A stretch of DNA of 64,000 nt from Phaseolus vulgaris (lineage: Eukaryota; Streptophyta; Magnoliopsida; Fabales; Fabaceae), in assembly GCF_000499845.2 (NCBI RefSeq), contig NC_023749.2, positions 33,002,886 through 33,066,885 on the forward strand, written 5' to 3'. Below are positions 11,045 to 24,243 of this stretch, piece after piece; within the stretch, counting starts at the first letter, position 1; each line of letters begins with the position of its first letter. The position numbers and the translations under genes are program-made. Below the pieces are notes generated by a model. The model saw only the letters and a program-made list of their open reading frames with translations. It made no database searches and was not told the origin of the DNA.

Positions 11045-12894
11045 TAAATCTAAATTCGTTATCGATTAGAGATATGTTTATCTAAATATTTAAAAAATAT
11101 AATCAAATCATTAACACCGAAAACAAAAGTTATATATATATATATATATATAATATATAATTAGAAGAGAAGTTGGAATTGTTACATTCAATTCTAATAC
11201 AAAAGAGATTTAGTTACCCATGGCGATGAAAGTAGTCTCTATTCATCTTGAATCTTCTTTCCAGTTGATCCTTAAATTTTTGCTCAAGTGGGAGTTTTTC
11301 TTCAAGCGAATCTCATACTTAAAAGTTGAATAAATGTTTTTTTTTTTTTGCTAAAAACAATACCTTCGTTTGAGCGAAATTGGTGTTGTGAGTTCAATGT
11401 TTTTTTTTTTTAATTTTCATTCAAACGAAAATATGTCACTTGAGCAAATCTTGTCCTACAAGTTGACTTGGTTTGATTGATTAATCCCTCTACTTTTTCA
11501 TTCTTCTCAATTGTTTTTTTTTTCTCTTGATTGGTTACTTTCTCTTCACATTTGATACTTGATCCTCCATAAAGATACACAAAAAAGCATTTTACATTTG
11601 GAGAGGTTATGATCAAAATTAAGAAAAATCAAGTTGTTGAGTGCCCAATTGTGAAAAACAGGAATAACACAAGAAGAAGGGATGATTGAATTAAAATTTT
11701 CACCTATATAGTTTGAATATGCACGATCAAATGATATAGAGGTGAATATATATGATTATTTAGCCAATAATTTCTTAAGTTCAGTTCTAAATTTTCCTCA
11801 TTCTTTATTTAGATACTCAATAATAGCATGCAATATAAAATATCAAAGAGAGAACATATACTCGGTATTTTTATATTGGTTTCGTCTATCACAACAAACT
11901 ATGTTCAGTTCTTGACCAACCAGTTAAGTTCAATTAGGCATACTACTGTTTCAAAGTACAAATGAATACTATTTTCTCAAACCCCTCCTAACTAACAATG
12001 AGTATTCTTTGGGCTCGTAGCCACTCTTAGCTAACCCCAATAAAGTATATTTTACTCATCTTAAATGACTACTAAGTATTCTTTCACTAGCCACTACTGG
12101 CTCAAGAGAATTACAAAGTTTCATCGATCAACATATCATCATTTTTTCTCACAAGAGAGGGTAACATCTTTCTACGTATACAATATTTAAGCTCTTTCTA
12201 CTAGTTTGTATGAATGAACAAAAATTGTGTTAGTACAAAGCTTTTAGGGAGTAGGAAATTTTTAGTAGAGTTTTAACACTTGGAAATTATGACTCTTGTA
12301 CTTTTTTTTTCTTTGAAGAATGACTTTAAATAGGCTCCATAAAAAAATAGTTGTTGCATTTCCTTTTTCGATCTTGACAAGCTTTGCATTTCTTCTTCTT
12401 CTTTGCCTATAGTTTGACAAGCTTAGTCGTTGAAAAACATTTAATGCATGATATGCAACATTAATTTCTCTTTTCTTCTTCACACTAGTAGTTGACAATA
12501 CTTATCTTCCTCGGTACCTTTTACACCAAACAATGGCTAAAAGTGTACATCGACATGACAAATAACCAAAGTTGAAAATAGCTTGTGTCAAGAAACTTGT
12601 GGATGTTGCCACTTTCTCTCTAATCCCAACATTTAAACATTGTTGTTTAACATGGATTTCCTTGGGGGTAAACATATTAAACATTTTTTGTAATACAGAA
12701 TCAAGCTTCAGGAATATCCCTCATGAATGTGTCAGTTTGACCTTTAATTGTACTTATCGCCTGATCTTTAATTTTCAACTGTCAGATGTTGTGGTTGGTT
12801 ATCTGATAAATGATGCACTTGTATTATGTAATCTTCGTCTTGTCATATGCAACTTCATGCCTTGTTGGTTTAAACACTTATCAAAATTACAGGG
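11045..12894. other. AT-rich DNA without a recognised gene
   Basis: It contains a (TA)n run (about 11130-11155) and scattered GCTCAAG/TTGAGCG words like those in element F, so part may be old retroelement debris. Open frames are short and show no family I recognise. Confidence 0.5.
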
Positions 12895-13310
12895 TGTTGT
12901 ATTTTTGTTCTAATTATAAGGAAAAGAGAATGACTTTATTAAACCAAGAGGTGGGTGAATTGGATTTTAAAAATTTTTCTAAAAAAACTTATTTTCTTTA
13001 AATTCTTTTCAAACTTAAAATTGATAATGTAATATAAGTGAAATCAAAAATTGATTCAAGAATTAGGTGCAACAAAACTAAAACAATATAAGCAAGAAAA
13101 GAAAGCATAAAGAGACTTATACTAGTTCAAATGCTCCAATCCCACATCCAGTCTTAAGAAAACCTTAGAATTGTTGGTTCCACTAACTTGAAAAGTTATT
13201 ACGAAAGAATCAAGTCCTGATCAATTTCAAGAGCACATACAAAACACCTTTGATACCAAGAGAATATTAGCCCTTATAAAATCTTAACACTTAAAGGTAC
13301 ATATCTTATG
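12895..13310 (+). repeat. LTR fragment (J) preceding LTR H
   Basis: Near its start it has the 'aaccaagaggtgggtgaattgg' type landmark, and then TTATACTAGTTCAAATGC, which mark the 5' part of the TGTT-type LTR families here. It stops where H begins. The remainder may continue after 26808. Confidence 0.35.
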
Positions 13311-14173
13311 TGTTGAAATAAAGGGAAGTTAAGTTCAAGAGGAGGGTGAATTGACTTAAAATTTTGTAACAATTTGTTTGATTCAAATCCAGTGACAATT
13401 TTTAACAGACTATTTTAGAAAAAAAAAGATTAAATTTTAAGCAAGATACACCGTTAGAAAGATTTAAATGTGTTCAACCAAGAACCAATGGATTGAAATT
13501 TTTTAAAGCCTTTTTTAACACACAAAACAACAAATACAACAAGAATAAAGAAAAAAGGAATTTTACAATTTATATAGCAAATACAAATTTTAGAAAATCA
13601 ATCAATTATTTCATAAAATAGTTGATTGTATTGATATCAATGTATTTTTATTAAAGTATTTTTAATTTCAAACAAGTTTATTAACTAGTAACTGGTACAA
13701 ATTATAGCAAAATATATCAAGAGTCGGTGTAACAATCAATACCAATTATTTAAATAAATTTAGTTATTATAGAAAATCAATACAACTTTGCAGAAACTAA
13801 ATCAACATATTATTTTGGAAAAACAACTAAATGATTGTATCAGAACAAATTGTTATGCACAGAATTTGTAAAACAAAAGTGAGAACATATAACACCAAAA
13901 ACTTATATTGGTTCACCCTTTCTCAAGAGCTACATCTAGTTCTACCTCACACCAAGGTGATTTCCACTAAAACCGAAATTCTTTTACAATATATACACCA
14001 AACTGTTCTTGAAGACTACAAGTGTTGATTAAGTGTAATCAAGTGCTTTGAAGAATCCAAATCCAAGGTGTTTGATGAAAGGTTGGTGTTGTTGTTGTGT
14101 TTGGGTGGGATCTAGGTAGAATAAAGTGTGATCCACTCCTTTGTGTAATCTAAAACTGATGTGAATTAAAACC

Positions 14174-14656
14174 TGATCCTGCCTGTTGACCAGAACATTG
14201 GAACCTGCCTCGTCAAACTTGGATCGACGTGTGCACCGCTTCAAACCTCCGTCCTTCTTAAAGATCCACCTCAAGAACCTGCAAAAGAACAGTGCGGCGT
14301 CGCTGCGGCCGATCGCACTCCAACGCCCAAGTCAGTGACCGAACCACCAAATACTAAGAGCAAGAACACTCTAGAACTCTCAAGGAACCGTGCAATGTTC
14401 TCTCTCACAGTATGCTCAAGAACTCGCAAGCGTAAAGAGTATAATCTGAACATGCGTACCTTAAAAGTTCGTTGAGGAACCCTTAAATACCTGGTCACTT
14501 TCTCTCTCCTGGCAGTTACAGACTTGGACACGTGGCTCGCATCCAGCTGTACACGTGCCATCATCTGGAGCCTCCTTGACTTGGGCGCTGCTTCTGACTC
14601 TCTTTTGGCTAAGTTACTTATGCATGATACTGCCCAGCGCATAGCTAACTTGGGAA
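14174..14656 (-). repeat. Truncated 3' LTR of element C
   Basis: It matches the right LTR of C from its GATCA end to about CTAACTTGGGA, then switches directly to antisense-gene exon 1. About 330 bases of LTR, the PPT and roughly 1 kb of leader and N-terminus are missing compared with D. Confidence 0.85.
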
Positions 14657-17036
14657 CACTGCTGGGGCAGTTCTGCGATTGACGAAGGGGGATGAGCCTC
14701 ACCAAACATTCCACAAGGAGCACGACGAGAAGATGACGGTGCTACCTTGCCCTCCCGACATGCCAGTTTGCGCCGACGACAAGGCGAACAATGATGGGCC
14801 CTTCTGCTTTATTTACACAACTTTGTTCAAGAAGGTGAAACTCAGGTTTCCCTTTACTCGTTTTGAGAGGGAGCTTCTCACCGAGCTCAACATCGCCGCC
14901 GCCCAGCTCCATCCCAACAGCTGGGCGTTTGTGCGGGCGTTCCAAGTCATGTGCGACCATCTGGGGTTGCCAGCATCTGTGGATGTCTTCTTATTTCTCT
15001 TTGAAGCCAAGCACCCAGGAGATCGCCTGTGGGTTAGCTTGAACGGGATTGCTGGGAGGTCGATCCTCTCTATCTTCCAGCAATCCTATAAAGACTGGAA
15101 GGGCAAGTTCGTCCAGGTGCGCCCCAACAACAAGGACGCTTCCTTGCTCGACGGTTTCCCCTTGTACTGGGTAAACAAGGGGAACAAAGAGTCCAAAAGC
15201 AGCTTCAGGAGACCCAGAAGTCCTGATAGCATGGGCGCTTTGGACAGAGATCTCTGCTTCTTCTGGAAGAGTGTGGCAGATGCCAATATCACCTTCCTCA
15301 CCACCACACTCATCTGCTTCGAGTTCTTCGAGGACTAACTCGAAATCCGCATAGGTTAGAACGTCTAAGTCCTTGTTCTAACACTACTTCTGTTAACTTT
15401 TTCTGGGCGTCTTGTGCGTTGTGCGCAAGACTTTGGTTTTATTTTTCTGCACTATTTGTCTGCTTTGTTGCATACTGTCTTATGCATTCATTTTCTTTCT
15501 GGGCTAACCCATGCATTTTTGCTATATGCAGATAATATGTTGGGCCGGGGCAAGCTCGCTGAATTGAGGGCGCTCGCCCGAACCCACGGGTTGGCATCGG
15601 GTTCCCAAACAGTGCCAAACTCTGTGGTGGAGATCGCCGCTGCTCAAGGCAGATCGCCACCCAGGGGCCCAGCTCCTCCCGATGTCCAACCCGCCAACCA
15701 GCGGAAGAAGCTTGTCCTCAGGAAACCCAAGAGGAAAGCACCCCAGGTAGTCCATGAGGAGGAAGAGGAAGACGACGAGGCAACTGAAGATGGCCTTGTC
15801 ACGAAGAGGAAGAGGGTGACACCTTCTTCACCATCTGCACCACCCCCTCTTCCAACATCAACGCCGCCATCTACGCCTGCTCCTCCTCCATCATCGCCAC
15901 CCCAACCAGCTCCTGCCTCACCAGTCCAAGCCATTCCATTGGCAACTGCGCCACCTGCGGTTGAGGCCCCCGAGCCAAACTTCATGGAGGACCCCCCAAG
16001 CGCCTCCACGCCTTTTGTATCAGCTGGAGGGGGTCCTCCTTGAAATGCCTCAACCGCCAACATCGCACCAATCGGGGATGAGGTTGCCCACAACTCTCCG
16101 ATTCTGATTACCGAATCCCCGACGTCGCCACCACACCAAGAAGCACCTGCTGAGCAACCAACTCATGAAGGTGGCGGCGAAAACCAGCAACAGGCCCACC
16201 CGGTGCCTCCACAAGCAGGTCTCTCTATTGAGGTTAAGAGGATCTGAGAGCCTTTCTCTGCTAAACTGAAGATGATGGCAGAAGACTTCCCCACCATTAT
16301 CTCTAGAGCTGTGGAGAGCTCCACCAGGAAGCTCCAGGACGACCTCTACGCCCTTCGAACTGAGAACAGCACTATAAGGATCGAGGCGGAGAAGTTGTCC
16401 TACAATCTGACACTCGCGGAAATTGAACACTCCCGAGTAGAAGATGCAATGAGCACCGAGCTCCGGGTGGCGCGCAAGGAGGCCACCGATCTCCGTCATA
16501 AGGTACAACTCTTGGCTCAAGAAAAGATCGAGCTGGAGAGCAAGATTGTACCCTATCGCGTTAAAGTGGCTGACCTGGAGGCCTTAATAAAAACTGACGC
16601 CGCCAAGGTGAAGAAACTGGAGCAAAGGTCAGCCGATCGAGAGGTCTTCCTTGGAAAGGTGGAGAAAGCGAGGGATGACGCCATGGCTGAGCTTGCCGAA
16701 GCCAACAAGGAAAAAGGGGAGATTGCTGCTGAACTGGGCCAGGTGCAAGCAGAATCCAAGAAGGTTGCTGAAGACCTTCTCCAAGCTCAAGAAATCAACG
16801 AAAAACTCAAGAAGCAAGTCGAAGAGCTGGAGCAGCAGAACAAGGGGCTGAAGGAGCAAACTGAAGAACTCAAGAAACAGATTGAAGAACTTAATCTGAG
16901 TTCTGCCCAAATTCTGGCTGCTGGATTCGAGGCTGCACGGGAACAGTTCGCCTGCTTGTTCCCCGATCTGGACCTTAGCATGGTGTCCCTTGACAACGAG
17001 GTGGTGGATGGGAAAGTGGTTCCCGCTGAAGACTGA
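14656..17036 (+). pseudogene. Antisense gene of element C, 5'-deleted with three stops
   Basis: The remaining exon 1 runs from the deletion junction to 15354 and exon 2 from 15532 to 17036. The intron is 177 bases (15355-15531), with GTTAGA donor, CTAAC branch-like site and GCAG acceptor, phase 1 as in A and D. The gypsy-type transposon domain (QLHPNSW) and the coiled coil with C-terminal DGKVVP are recognisable. In-frame stops are TAA at 15336-15338, TGA at 16041-16043 and TGA at 16245-16247 (TGG in D). The promoter, leader and first ~80 codons are deleted. It is non-functional as read. Confidence 0.8.
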
Positions 17037-17639
17037 TCAATTCCCTCCATCCGCTGCCTTTGTGCTTTCTCTTTGCATATAATTGTAATAAACTTCATAT
17101 TTTTTTGTACATGTGTTCTTGAACTGACATTTACTTTAATGACAAAGTCTTGGTATTCCTTCTTATAACCTCTTTAGCTGTTTTAACTTTTTTTGCACAA
17201 CTTTCTTCAAGAAATTAACTTAGCGATTTTGTAAGCGCGAGCATATACATAACTGCTTCGAACCACTTCGACTTCAAATAATAATCACTTTAACAACTTG
17301 TAATCTTAAGGCAATGAACCTTAGCGCAAAATCACTCTTCAAGCAACGAACTTTAACTCAACTACTGGCTTAAAACATCGCTTCACCCGATCTGCTTCAT
17401 CAAAACGGGTCTTTAACTTTCTCGCCATTGCTTGAACGTTTCCTGGTCGCCAAAGACTCTTGGCGACATCAACTTCTTTCTGGCTCCATACCTTGGCCAT
17501 TGTTCTTTTATCTGGGGATAGAGGCGCCTTTCGGATCCTTCTCTACCTTCCTGAACTTCAGAACAAAAGACCGGGTGGCTAGGCGCTCTCTTCGAACCTA
17601 CCTTAGCCACCTTCCAAACTTCTTCCGCCCTTTACACCA
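17037..17639. other. 3' non-coding region of element C
   Basis: It is homologous to 36197-36740 of D. It lies between the antisense gene stop and the hairpin array, with no coding potential recognised. Confidence 0.5.
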
Positions 17640-18160
17640 TACCTGAACTCGTTCTAGACGAGAAGGATTTTATCTTGCCTGAACTCGCTCATCGGCGAGA
17701 AGGTCTTTAACTCGCCTGAACTCGCTCATGGGCGAGAAGGTCTTTAACTCGCCTGAACTCGCTCATAGGCGAGAAGGTCTTTAAATTGTGCCTCTACATT
17801 GCCCCAGGGGTTACATCTCCTCCCCCCCAGAAACACTGAGGACTTTTGCAGGTGCCTCTACATTGCCCCAGGGGTTACATCTTCTCGCCCCCAGAAACAC
17901 TGAGGACTTTTCACTGGTGCCTCTATATTGCCCCAGGGGTTACATCTTCTCGCCCCCAGAAACACTGAGGACTTTTTACTCTTCCTCGCCTGCACTCGCT
18001 CGACGGCGAGGAGGTCTTTATCTCGCCTCAGGACGCGCGAGGGCGTTGAGGTCTTTTAACTGGTGCCTCCGATCGCCGAAAAACGATGAGGACTTAAAAC
18101 TTTAACTGATGCCTCCGATCGCCGAAAGACGATGAGGACTTAAAACTTTTTAGAAAGCAT
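17640..18160. repeat. Mixed hairpin repeat array of element C
   Basis: Units of CTCGCCTGAACTCGCTC with GGCGAG (17665-17785) are followed by three larger units of about 60 bases containing TGCCCCAGGGGTTACATCT and ending ACTGAGGACTTTT (17790-17975). Further CTCGCC/GGCGAG units follow, then two units of the 46-base ATCG/CGAT type (18060-18150). Most units can pair at their ends and finish in a GAGG-CTTT or GAGGACTT word. Confidence 0.75.
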
Positions 18161-18277
18161 GCAATATATCTTTAACTTGCCTTAAGTCACATATAAGTGA
18201 CAAGGTCTTTCTTCAAAACTTTCTAAAAACAACAAGCACGCAATCCAAAAGACCTTTGAACTTCGAAAACTCTTCTT

Positions 18278-18335
18278 TTATTGGGTGGCCTCATTAAAAA
18301 CCCTCCTTAGGGAAAAAAGAGTGCCCCCTTCAAAC
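18278..18335 (-). promoter_or_regulatory. Conserved post-pol motif of element C
   Basis: Reverse-complement copy of the block at 974-1031: CTTTTATTGGGTGGCCTC, then CCCTCCTTAGGG and AAAAAAGAGTGCCCCC. Confidence 0.55.
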
Positions 18336-18392
18336 TGTTTTAACAGAGACATCGTAATATAACTTTGTGTTTGTCTTTACTTACAAAGCTTC

Positions 18393-21300
18393 TTAACTGT
18401 AATACAACTTCAGGTGCGTGGCGTTCCAAGTGCGAGGAATCCCCCCTCCTTCCAATGTCTCTAAGCGGTAGGCGCCGTTCCCGAGCGCCTCGGTTATTCT
18501 GAACGGCCCCGTCCACTTGGGCGACAGTTTATTCTCCATCTCGTACTGGTGGGCTTTCCTCATCACCAGGTCGCCTTCTCTAAACTATCTCGGCATCACC
18601 TTCGAGTTGTATCTTCGTTCAATCCTTCTCTTCACCGCCTCAGCTTTCAATCTCGCCTCTTCCCTGACCTCATCCAGTAGATCCAGGTTCAACCTTCTCT
18701 CCTCATTCGAGTCTTCCTCTACGAAGTTCTGGAATCTCGGCGAGCTCTCCTGAATCTCCACTGGAATCATTGCATCACACTCATAGACTAAGCTGAACGG
18801 GGTCTCATGGGTTCCTGACTGTTCGGTGGTGTGGTACGCCCAGACTATACGGGGTACCTCCTCAGCTCAGCTTCCTTTGGCTTTCTCCAGCCTTCTCTTC
18901 AAACCTCTCAGCAACACCCGATTAGCTGACTCTACTTGACCATTTGTCTGAGGGTGCTCGACGGATGCAAACACTTGTTGAATTCCCACCCCTTCGCACA
19001 GCTTCTTCAACAGGTGACTTGCAAACTGAGTCCCGTTGTCCGACACCAGGCGCTTGGGCACACCAAACCGGCATACAATGTTCTTCCACACGAAACCTTC
19101 GATCTTGTGTGCGGTGATCTGGGCCACTGGTTCTGCTTCGATCCACTTGGTGAAATACTCAATCGCCACCACCAAGTACTTCATCTGCCTGATCGCCAGC
19201 GGGAAAGGTCCCAGGATGTCGATTCTCCACGTATGAAACGGCCAAGGACTGTAGATCGACTTCAACTCCTCGGGAGGCGCCTTGTGCCAATCGGCGTGCT
19301 GTTGGCATTGCTTGCAACACTGTGCATACTTCTTGCAGTCTTCTCTCATCGTTGGCCAGTAGTAACCTGCACGGAGGGTCCTTGCGGCCAGAGCTCGACC
19401 CCCGACGTGGCTTCCGCATATACCTTCATGGAGCTCTGCCATAATCCTCGTGCATTTCTCACCATAGACACATTCCAGGAGTGGGTGAGTGAACCCAAAC
19501 CTGTACAACTCGCCATCAATCATTGTGTACTTGCTAGAATTTTTCTTTATCTTCCTAGCCTCTGTCGGATCCAGCGGGAGAAGGCCATCTGCCAGGCACC
19601 GCTTGTACTGTGTTATCCAGGTGTCTGGCTCATGGATAGCGCAGACCTGCGTCATGTTCACCTTCTCTCCTCGACATGCTCCAATTCTCGGCGATCTCAA
19701 AGTTTCTTGCGTCAGGGACTTATGACTTCTCGCTGCTTTCTCCGTCGACTTGCTTATCTGAAGAACCAGGTGATCTGCTACAAATGCTCTCGGCGTCTTC
19801 AGAGTTTCTTGAATCACCGTCCTCTGCCTACCCCCCTTTCCTGAACTGGCGAGCTTAGCTAGCAAGTCAGCTCAGGCATTCTGCTCTCTGGGCACATGCA
19901 CTACTTCAAAGGAGGCAAAGGAACTCTTCAATTCCTGCACATACTCCAGGTAAGCCGCCATTTGTGGATCTTTAGCCTGGAACTCGCCTGTTACTTGCCC
20001 TGTGACTAGCAGCGAGTCACTCTTAGCCATCAACACCCTCGCTCCCATCTCTTTTGCCAGCAAGATCCCGGCGATCAGCGCCTCATATTCTGCTTGATTG
20101 TTGCTGGCTTTGAAGGCAAACCTCAAAGATTGTTCGATTAGCACGTCGTTGGGTCCTTCCAAAATGACTCCAGCACCGCTACCCTGCTGGTTCGACGATC
20201 CATCCACTGAAAGCACCCAGCGGAAGTCGTCCCCTTCAACTCGTGTCGCCTCGGATGAGAGCTCGACCACGAAATCTGCAAAGATTTGCCCCTTGATCGG
20301 GCCTCGGGGCTCATACTTAATATCAAACTCTGACAATTCTACTGCCCACTTCACCATCCTTCCCGCAACGTCAGGCTTCTTCAAGACCTTCTGGATGGGC
20401 AGGTCAGTCATCACCAGTATGGTGAAGCTATGGAAATAGTGGCGCAACCTCCTCGCCGAGAATACCACAGCCAGCGCTGCCTTTTCCAGGGCCTGATATC
20501 TCGTTTCGGGGCCCTGCAGCACCTTACTAACAAAATAAATAGGCTTCTGAGCCTGATCTTGATCCTGGGCGAGCACCGCACTCACCGCCCTCTCAGTTAC
20601 AGCAAAATACAACCTGAGAGGGGTTCCCACCAGCGGTTTACACAAAACCGGCGGGCTCGCCAGATACTCCTTTAGCTTGACGAAGGCTTCCTCGCACTCC
20701 TTCGTCCAAGCAAACTTGTTATTGCGCCTTAAGCACTGAAAATAGGGATGACCCTTTTCTCCGCTAGCTGACACGAAGCGAGACAGGGCTGCCATCCGAC
20801 CTGTTAACTGTTGAACCTCCTTCACCATAGCTGGGCTCCTCATCGCCAAGATGGCGGCACACTTATCCGGGTTGGCTTCTATTCCTCTTTCAGTCAAGAG
20901 AAATCCCAGGAATTTTCCAGCCTCCACGCCAAAGATACATTTCTATGGATTGAGCTTCAGTCTGAACTTGGCGATCGTCGTGAACAATTCTTCCAAGTCT
21001 GCAACGTGCTTGCTTTTTTCTGGCGAGGTCACGACCATGTCGTCGACGTACGCTTGCACATTCCTTCCCAGCATCGGTGCAAGTACTCGATCCATCAACC
21101 TCTGGTATGTGGCCCCTGCGTTCTTCAGCCCAAACGGCATCACCTTGTAGCAGTAGCACGATTTCTCCGTCATGAAGGCAGTCTTCTCTTCATCCATGGG
21201 ATGCATCTTGATCTGGTTATACCCCGAGAAGGCATCCAAGAAGCTCAACAACTTACACCCTGCAGCACTATCCACCAGGGCATCTATGCTTGGTAAAGGA

Positions 21301-23832
21301 TATGAATCCTTTGGGCAAGCCTTGTTCAGATCAGTGAAATCGACGCACATGTGCCATTTCCCATTACTCTTCTTCACCAGCACGACATTCGCTAGCCATT
21401 CAGGGTACTGAACTTCCCTGATGTGGCCTGCTGCGAGGAGTTTCTGTGTTTCGTCCCTGATCGCCTGCCTCCTCTCCTCGTTGAACTTTCTTCTTCTTTG
21501 TCGCACTGGTCTCACCAAGTTGTCCATCGCCAGATGATGGCACAAGAAGTCGGGATCGATCCCGGGCATGTCCGAAGCGGACCATGCAAAGGCATCCAGA
21601 TGCCGTTCTATCACCTCAGCAATCTGGTCCTGGAGCTCGACCTCCAGAGATCTTCCCAGCTTGAAGATCTTTCCCCCGATTTCTCTCTCAAGCCACTGCT
21701 CGACGGGTTTTGGTCTGGTTTCTCTAGCGATCACCGCCCTGGCGATTCCCAGCTCTCTCGCTTCCTCAGGGCGATTCCTTGCCTCTTCCTCCTCCAGACC
21801 AGCGTTCCCCTCCCCCAGCTCAGCGTCCACCATCTCCACGTCCCTTCCGGCGGTCTCTTCTGTTACCGTCGATCTGGGCTTCACACCAGGAGGCGGGGTG
21901 GTCGTTACGTAACTCACCGATCTCTTGTTTTTCAGGCTATTCTCATAGCACTTCTTCGCTTCTTTCTGATCGGATTTGATGGTGATCATCACCCCCTCCA
22001 TAGACGGCAACTTCACCTTCATGTGCCGGGTCGACGGTATGGCACCTATCCTGTTGAGCGTGGGTCTTCCCAACAGGATGTTGTATGCTGAAGGAGCGTT
22101 TACAACAAGGTATTTGATTTTCTCCGTTCTTGAACCCGCCACATCTGTAAACGTTGTTCTCAATTCTATGTACCCCCTGACCTCCACCTGGTCATCAGCG
22201 AAACCATACAAACACCCTCCATAGGGCCTCAGCTGGTCAAGGGGCAGCTCCAACTGCGTGAAAGTCGGCCAAAACATCACGTCTGCCGAGCTTCCTTGGT
22301 CCACCAGCACCCTGTGGACCTTTCTTTCCTGCTGTGATCAGCGAAATCACTATGGGATCGTTGTCATGAGGCACAACATCCCGAAGATCTTGCTTGGTGA
22401 ATGTAATATCCACTTCCGGCGAGTGGTTTTCAAACATATCCACCGTCATCACAGACCTCGCGTACCTCTTCCTCTGTGATGCGGTGCATCCACCTCTTGA
22501 GAAACCCCCTGCAATGGTGTGGATTTCCCCGTGCGTAGGCATCTCGTGCTGTTGAGCCTCAGCACCTGCTGGTTGGGAGCTCGACGCGCCCCCCATCCTT
22601 CTATCCAGCAAATAGTCATTTAGGAACCCGCTCTTAACCAGATCGTCGAGCTGGTATCCTAAAGCCAAGCACGAATCAACTGTATGGCCAAAGCCCTGGT
22701 GAAACTCACACCAGGCGTCTGGCTTTGGTCCCAGCACCTTGTCGCCCACCTTTTCTGGCGCCTTCAACCTAGCGGATATATTGGGAATGGCGATCAGGTC
22801 CGCCAATCCCATGACAAACTTGTGCTTAGGCGGGCGATTGTATTCCCGGCGTGCTGGTTGCTGGCGTCCTTGGCCCCTACCCTTGTTCTTCCTTGGATCA
22901 TAAGGATGGCGAGTCCTCTGATCCCTTCTGGCCGCCGCTGTCTCCAGCACCCTCTGTGGCTGGATCCTGGTCTAGGCGCGTGGCCTAGTGGGAGCCACGC
23001 TTCCTCTCTTCTCGGCGACTTCACTCTCGTCGGCGATGTGGGCCACCGCAAGTCGCCTAACCTCAGCAAACGTGGCGGGGTGAGCCCTGATCAACGCCTC
23101 GCAGAATGGTCCCGGCAGCACGCCCTTCTTAAATGCATAGACCAGCATTTCCTCATCCTTGGCCGGCGATCTGACCATCTGCGCTCCAAAACGATTTAAG
23201 TAGTCCCTGAGGGACTCTCCCTGATATTGCCTTATATCAAACAAATCATAAGACACCCTGGGCGGTGCCTTATTCACGATGTACTGCTCGACAAAAATCT
23301 TTGAGAACTGCTGGAAATTGGTAATGTGACCGTTAGGCAGGCTCACAAACCACTCCAACGCCGTTCCCTGGAGTGTGCTCACGAACATCTTGCAGTACAC
23401 GGCGTCTGATCCCCCTGACAGCATCATCTGCGTATCGAACGTGGTGAGATGAGCCTCTGGATCCTCCACGCCGGTAAAAACAGCCTTGACAGGTACCACA
23501 CTCGTAGGAATAGGCGTGTCAGTAATCGCCTAGGCGAAAGGCATAGGGAAGACACGAGGTGGCGACGACGGCGCGACCTCTTCAGCAATAGGACGCCCTT
23601 GCTGCTCCTGAAGAGCTTGACGCAGCTCCTCAGTCACCTTGCTAAGCTCATCATTCCTGGCCCGAGAGGCGGCCAGGTCCTCATGCATTCTCACCTGTTC
23701 TATGCGCGAGGCTTCCACAGTTGCCTGCAACGAGCGCATAATCTCTACCATCTGCGCCATGGTCATGGCGGCGGCGCCTTCAGCAGCGACGGGCGCAACT
23801 GGACTTGAACGATTGCTTCTCATTTTTCTCAT
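18393..23832 (-). pseudogene. gag-pol: gag-pol of element C (multiple stops and a frameshift)
   Basis: The sequence is collinear with gag-pol of D, from MRKMRSN (start 23832) to the LKLYYS end. Domains still readable are gag, the C-x2-H-x4-H-x4-C knuckle, protease (VDQGSSAD), RT with YVDD, RNase H, archaeal-type RNase H (SVDGSSN), the HHCC zinc domain and the DDE integrase. Disabling changes are TAG near 23530, TAG near 22972, a frameshift near 22330, TAG near 20943, TGA near 19872, TGA near 18867 and TAG near 18585. Most equal CAG to TAG, CGA to TGA or TGG to TGA. At the D gag/pol TGA position, C has a Cys codon, so the frame is open there. It cannot make a full polyprotein. Confidence 0.85.
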
Positions 23833-24223
23833 GAAATTTGACGAATCACGGAATGCAACGAACAACACTTCCTTCAGCGACGATCAACTCAGCGACCAAT
23901 CGGTCAGACCTGCGTGAAACACCTCAAGAAACTCAAGAACACAGAAAACCTCCACAGAAACCTGCAACTCCACCAGAAACCACCGCTTTTTCCACGGAAA
24001 ACCAAACGAACCAAAGAACTCAAATCTTCACCGAACAAAAACTCGCGCAATCCGCAGAGAACTTCACCTCACCGAACAAAACCTCAAACGAACGGTGGAA
24101 AACGTGAAAACACCGAAAAAAACTAGATGAACAGCGAACTACGGTTGCACCAGCACACAACCACACAGAAAATTACGAAAACCTCCAAGAACTCACGCTG
24201 CGGATGGGAACAAGTTTTACACG

Positions 24224-24240
24224 GCCCCACGGTGGGCGCC
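24224..24240 (-). promoter_or_regulatory. Primer-binding site of element C
   Basis: On the minus strand GGCGCCCACCGTGGGGC lies three bases after the 5' LTR. From memory this is complementary to the 3' end of plant tRNA-Lys. Confidence 0.7.
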
Positions 24241-24243
24241 TGA

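Noticed and set aside
12572..12913. 113-codon ORF in AT-rich DNA
   Set aside because: Cys/Leu/Phe-rich composition without any recognisable motif. Probably chance.
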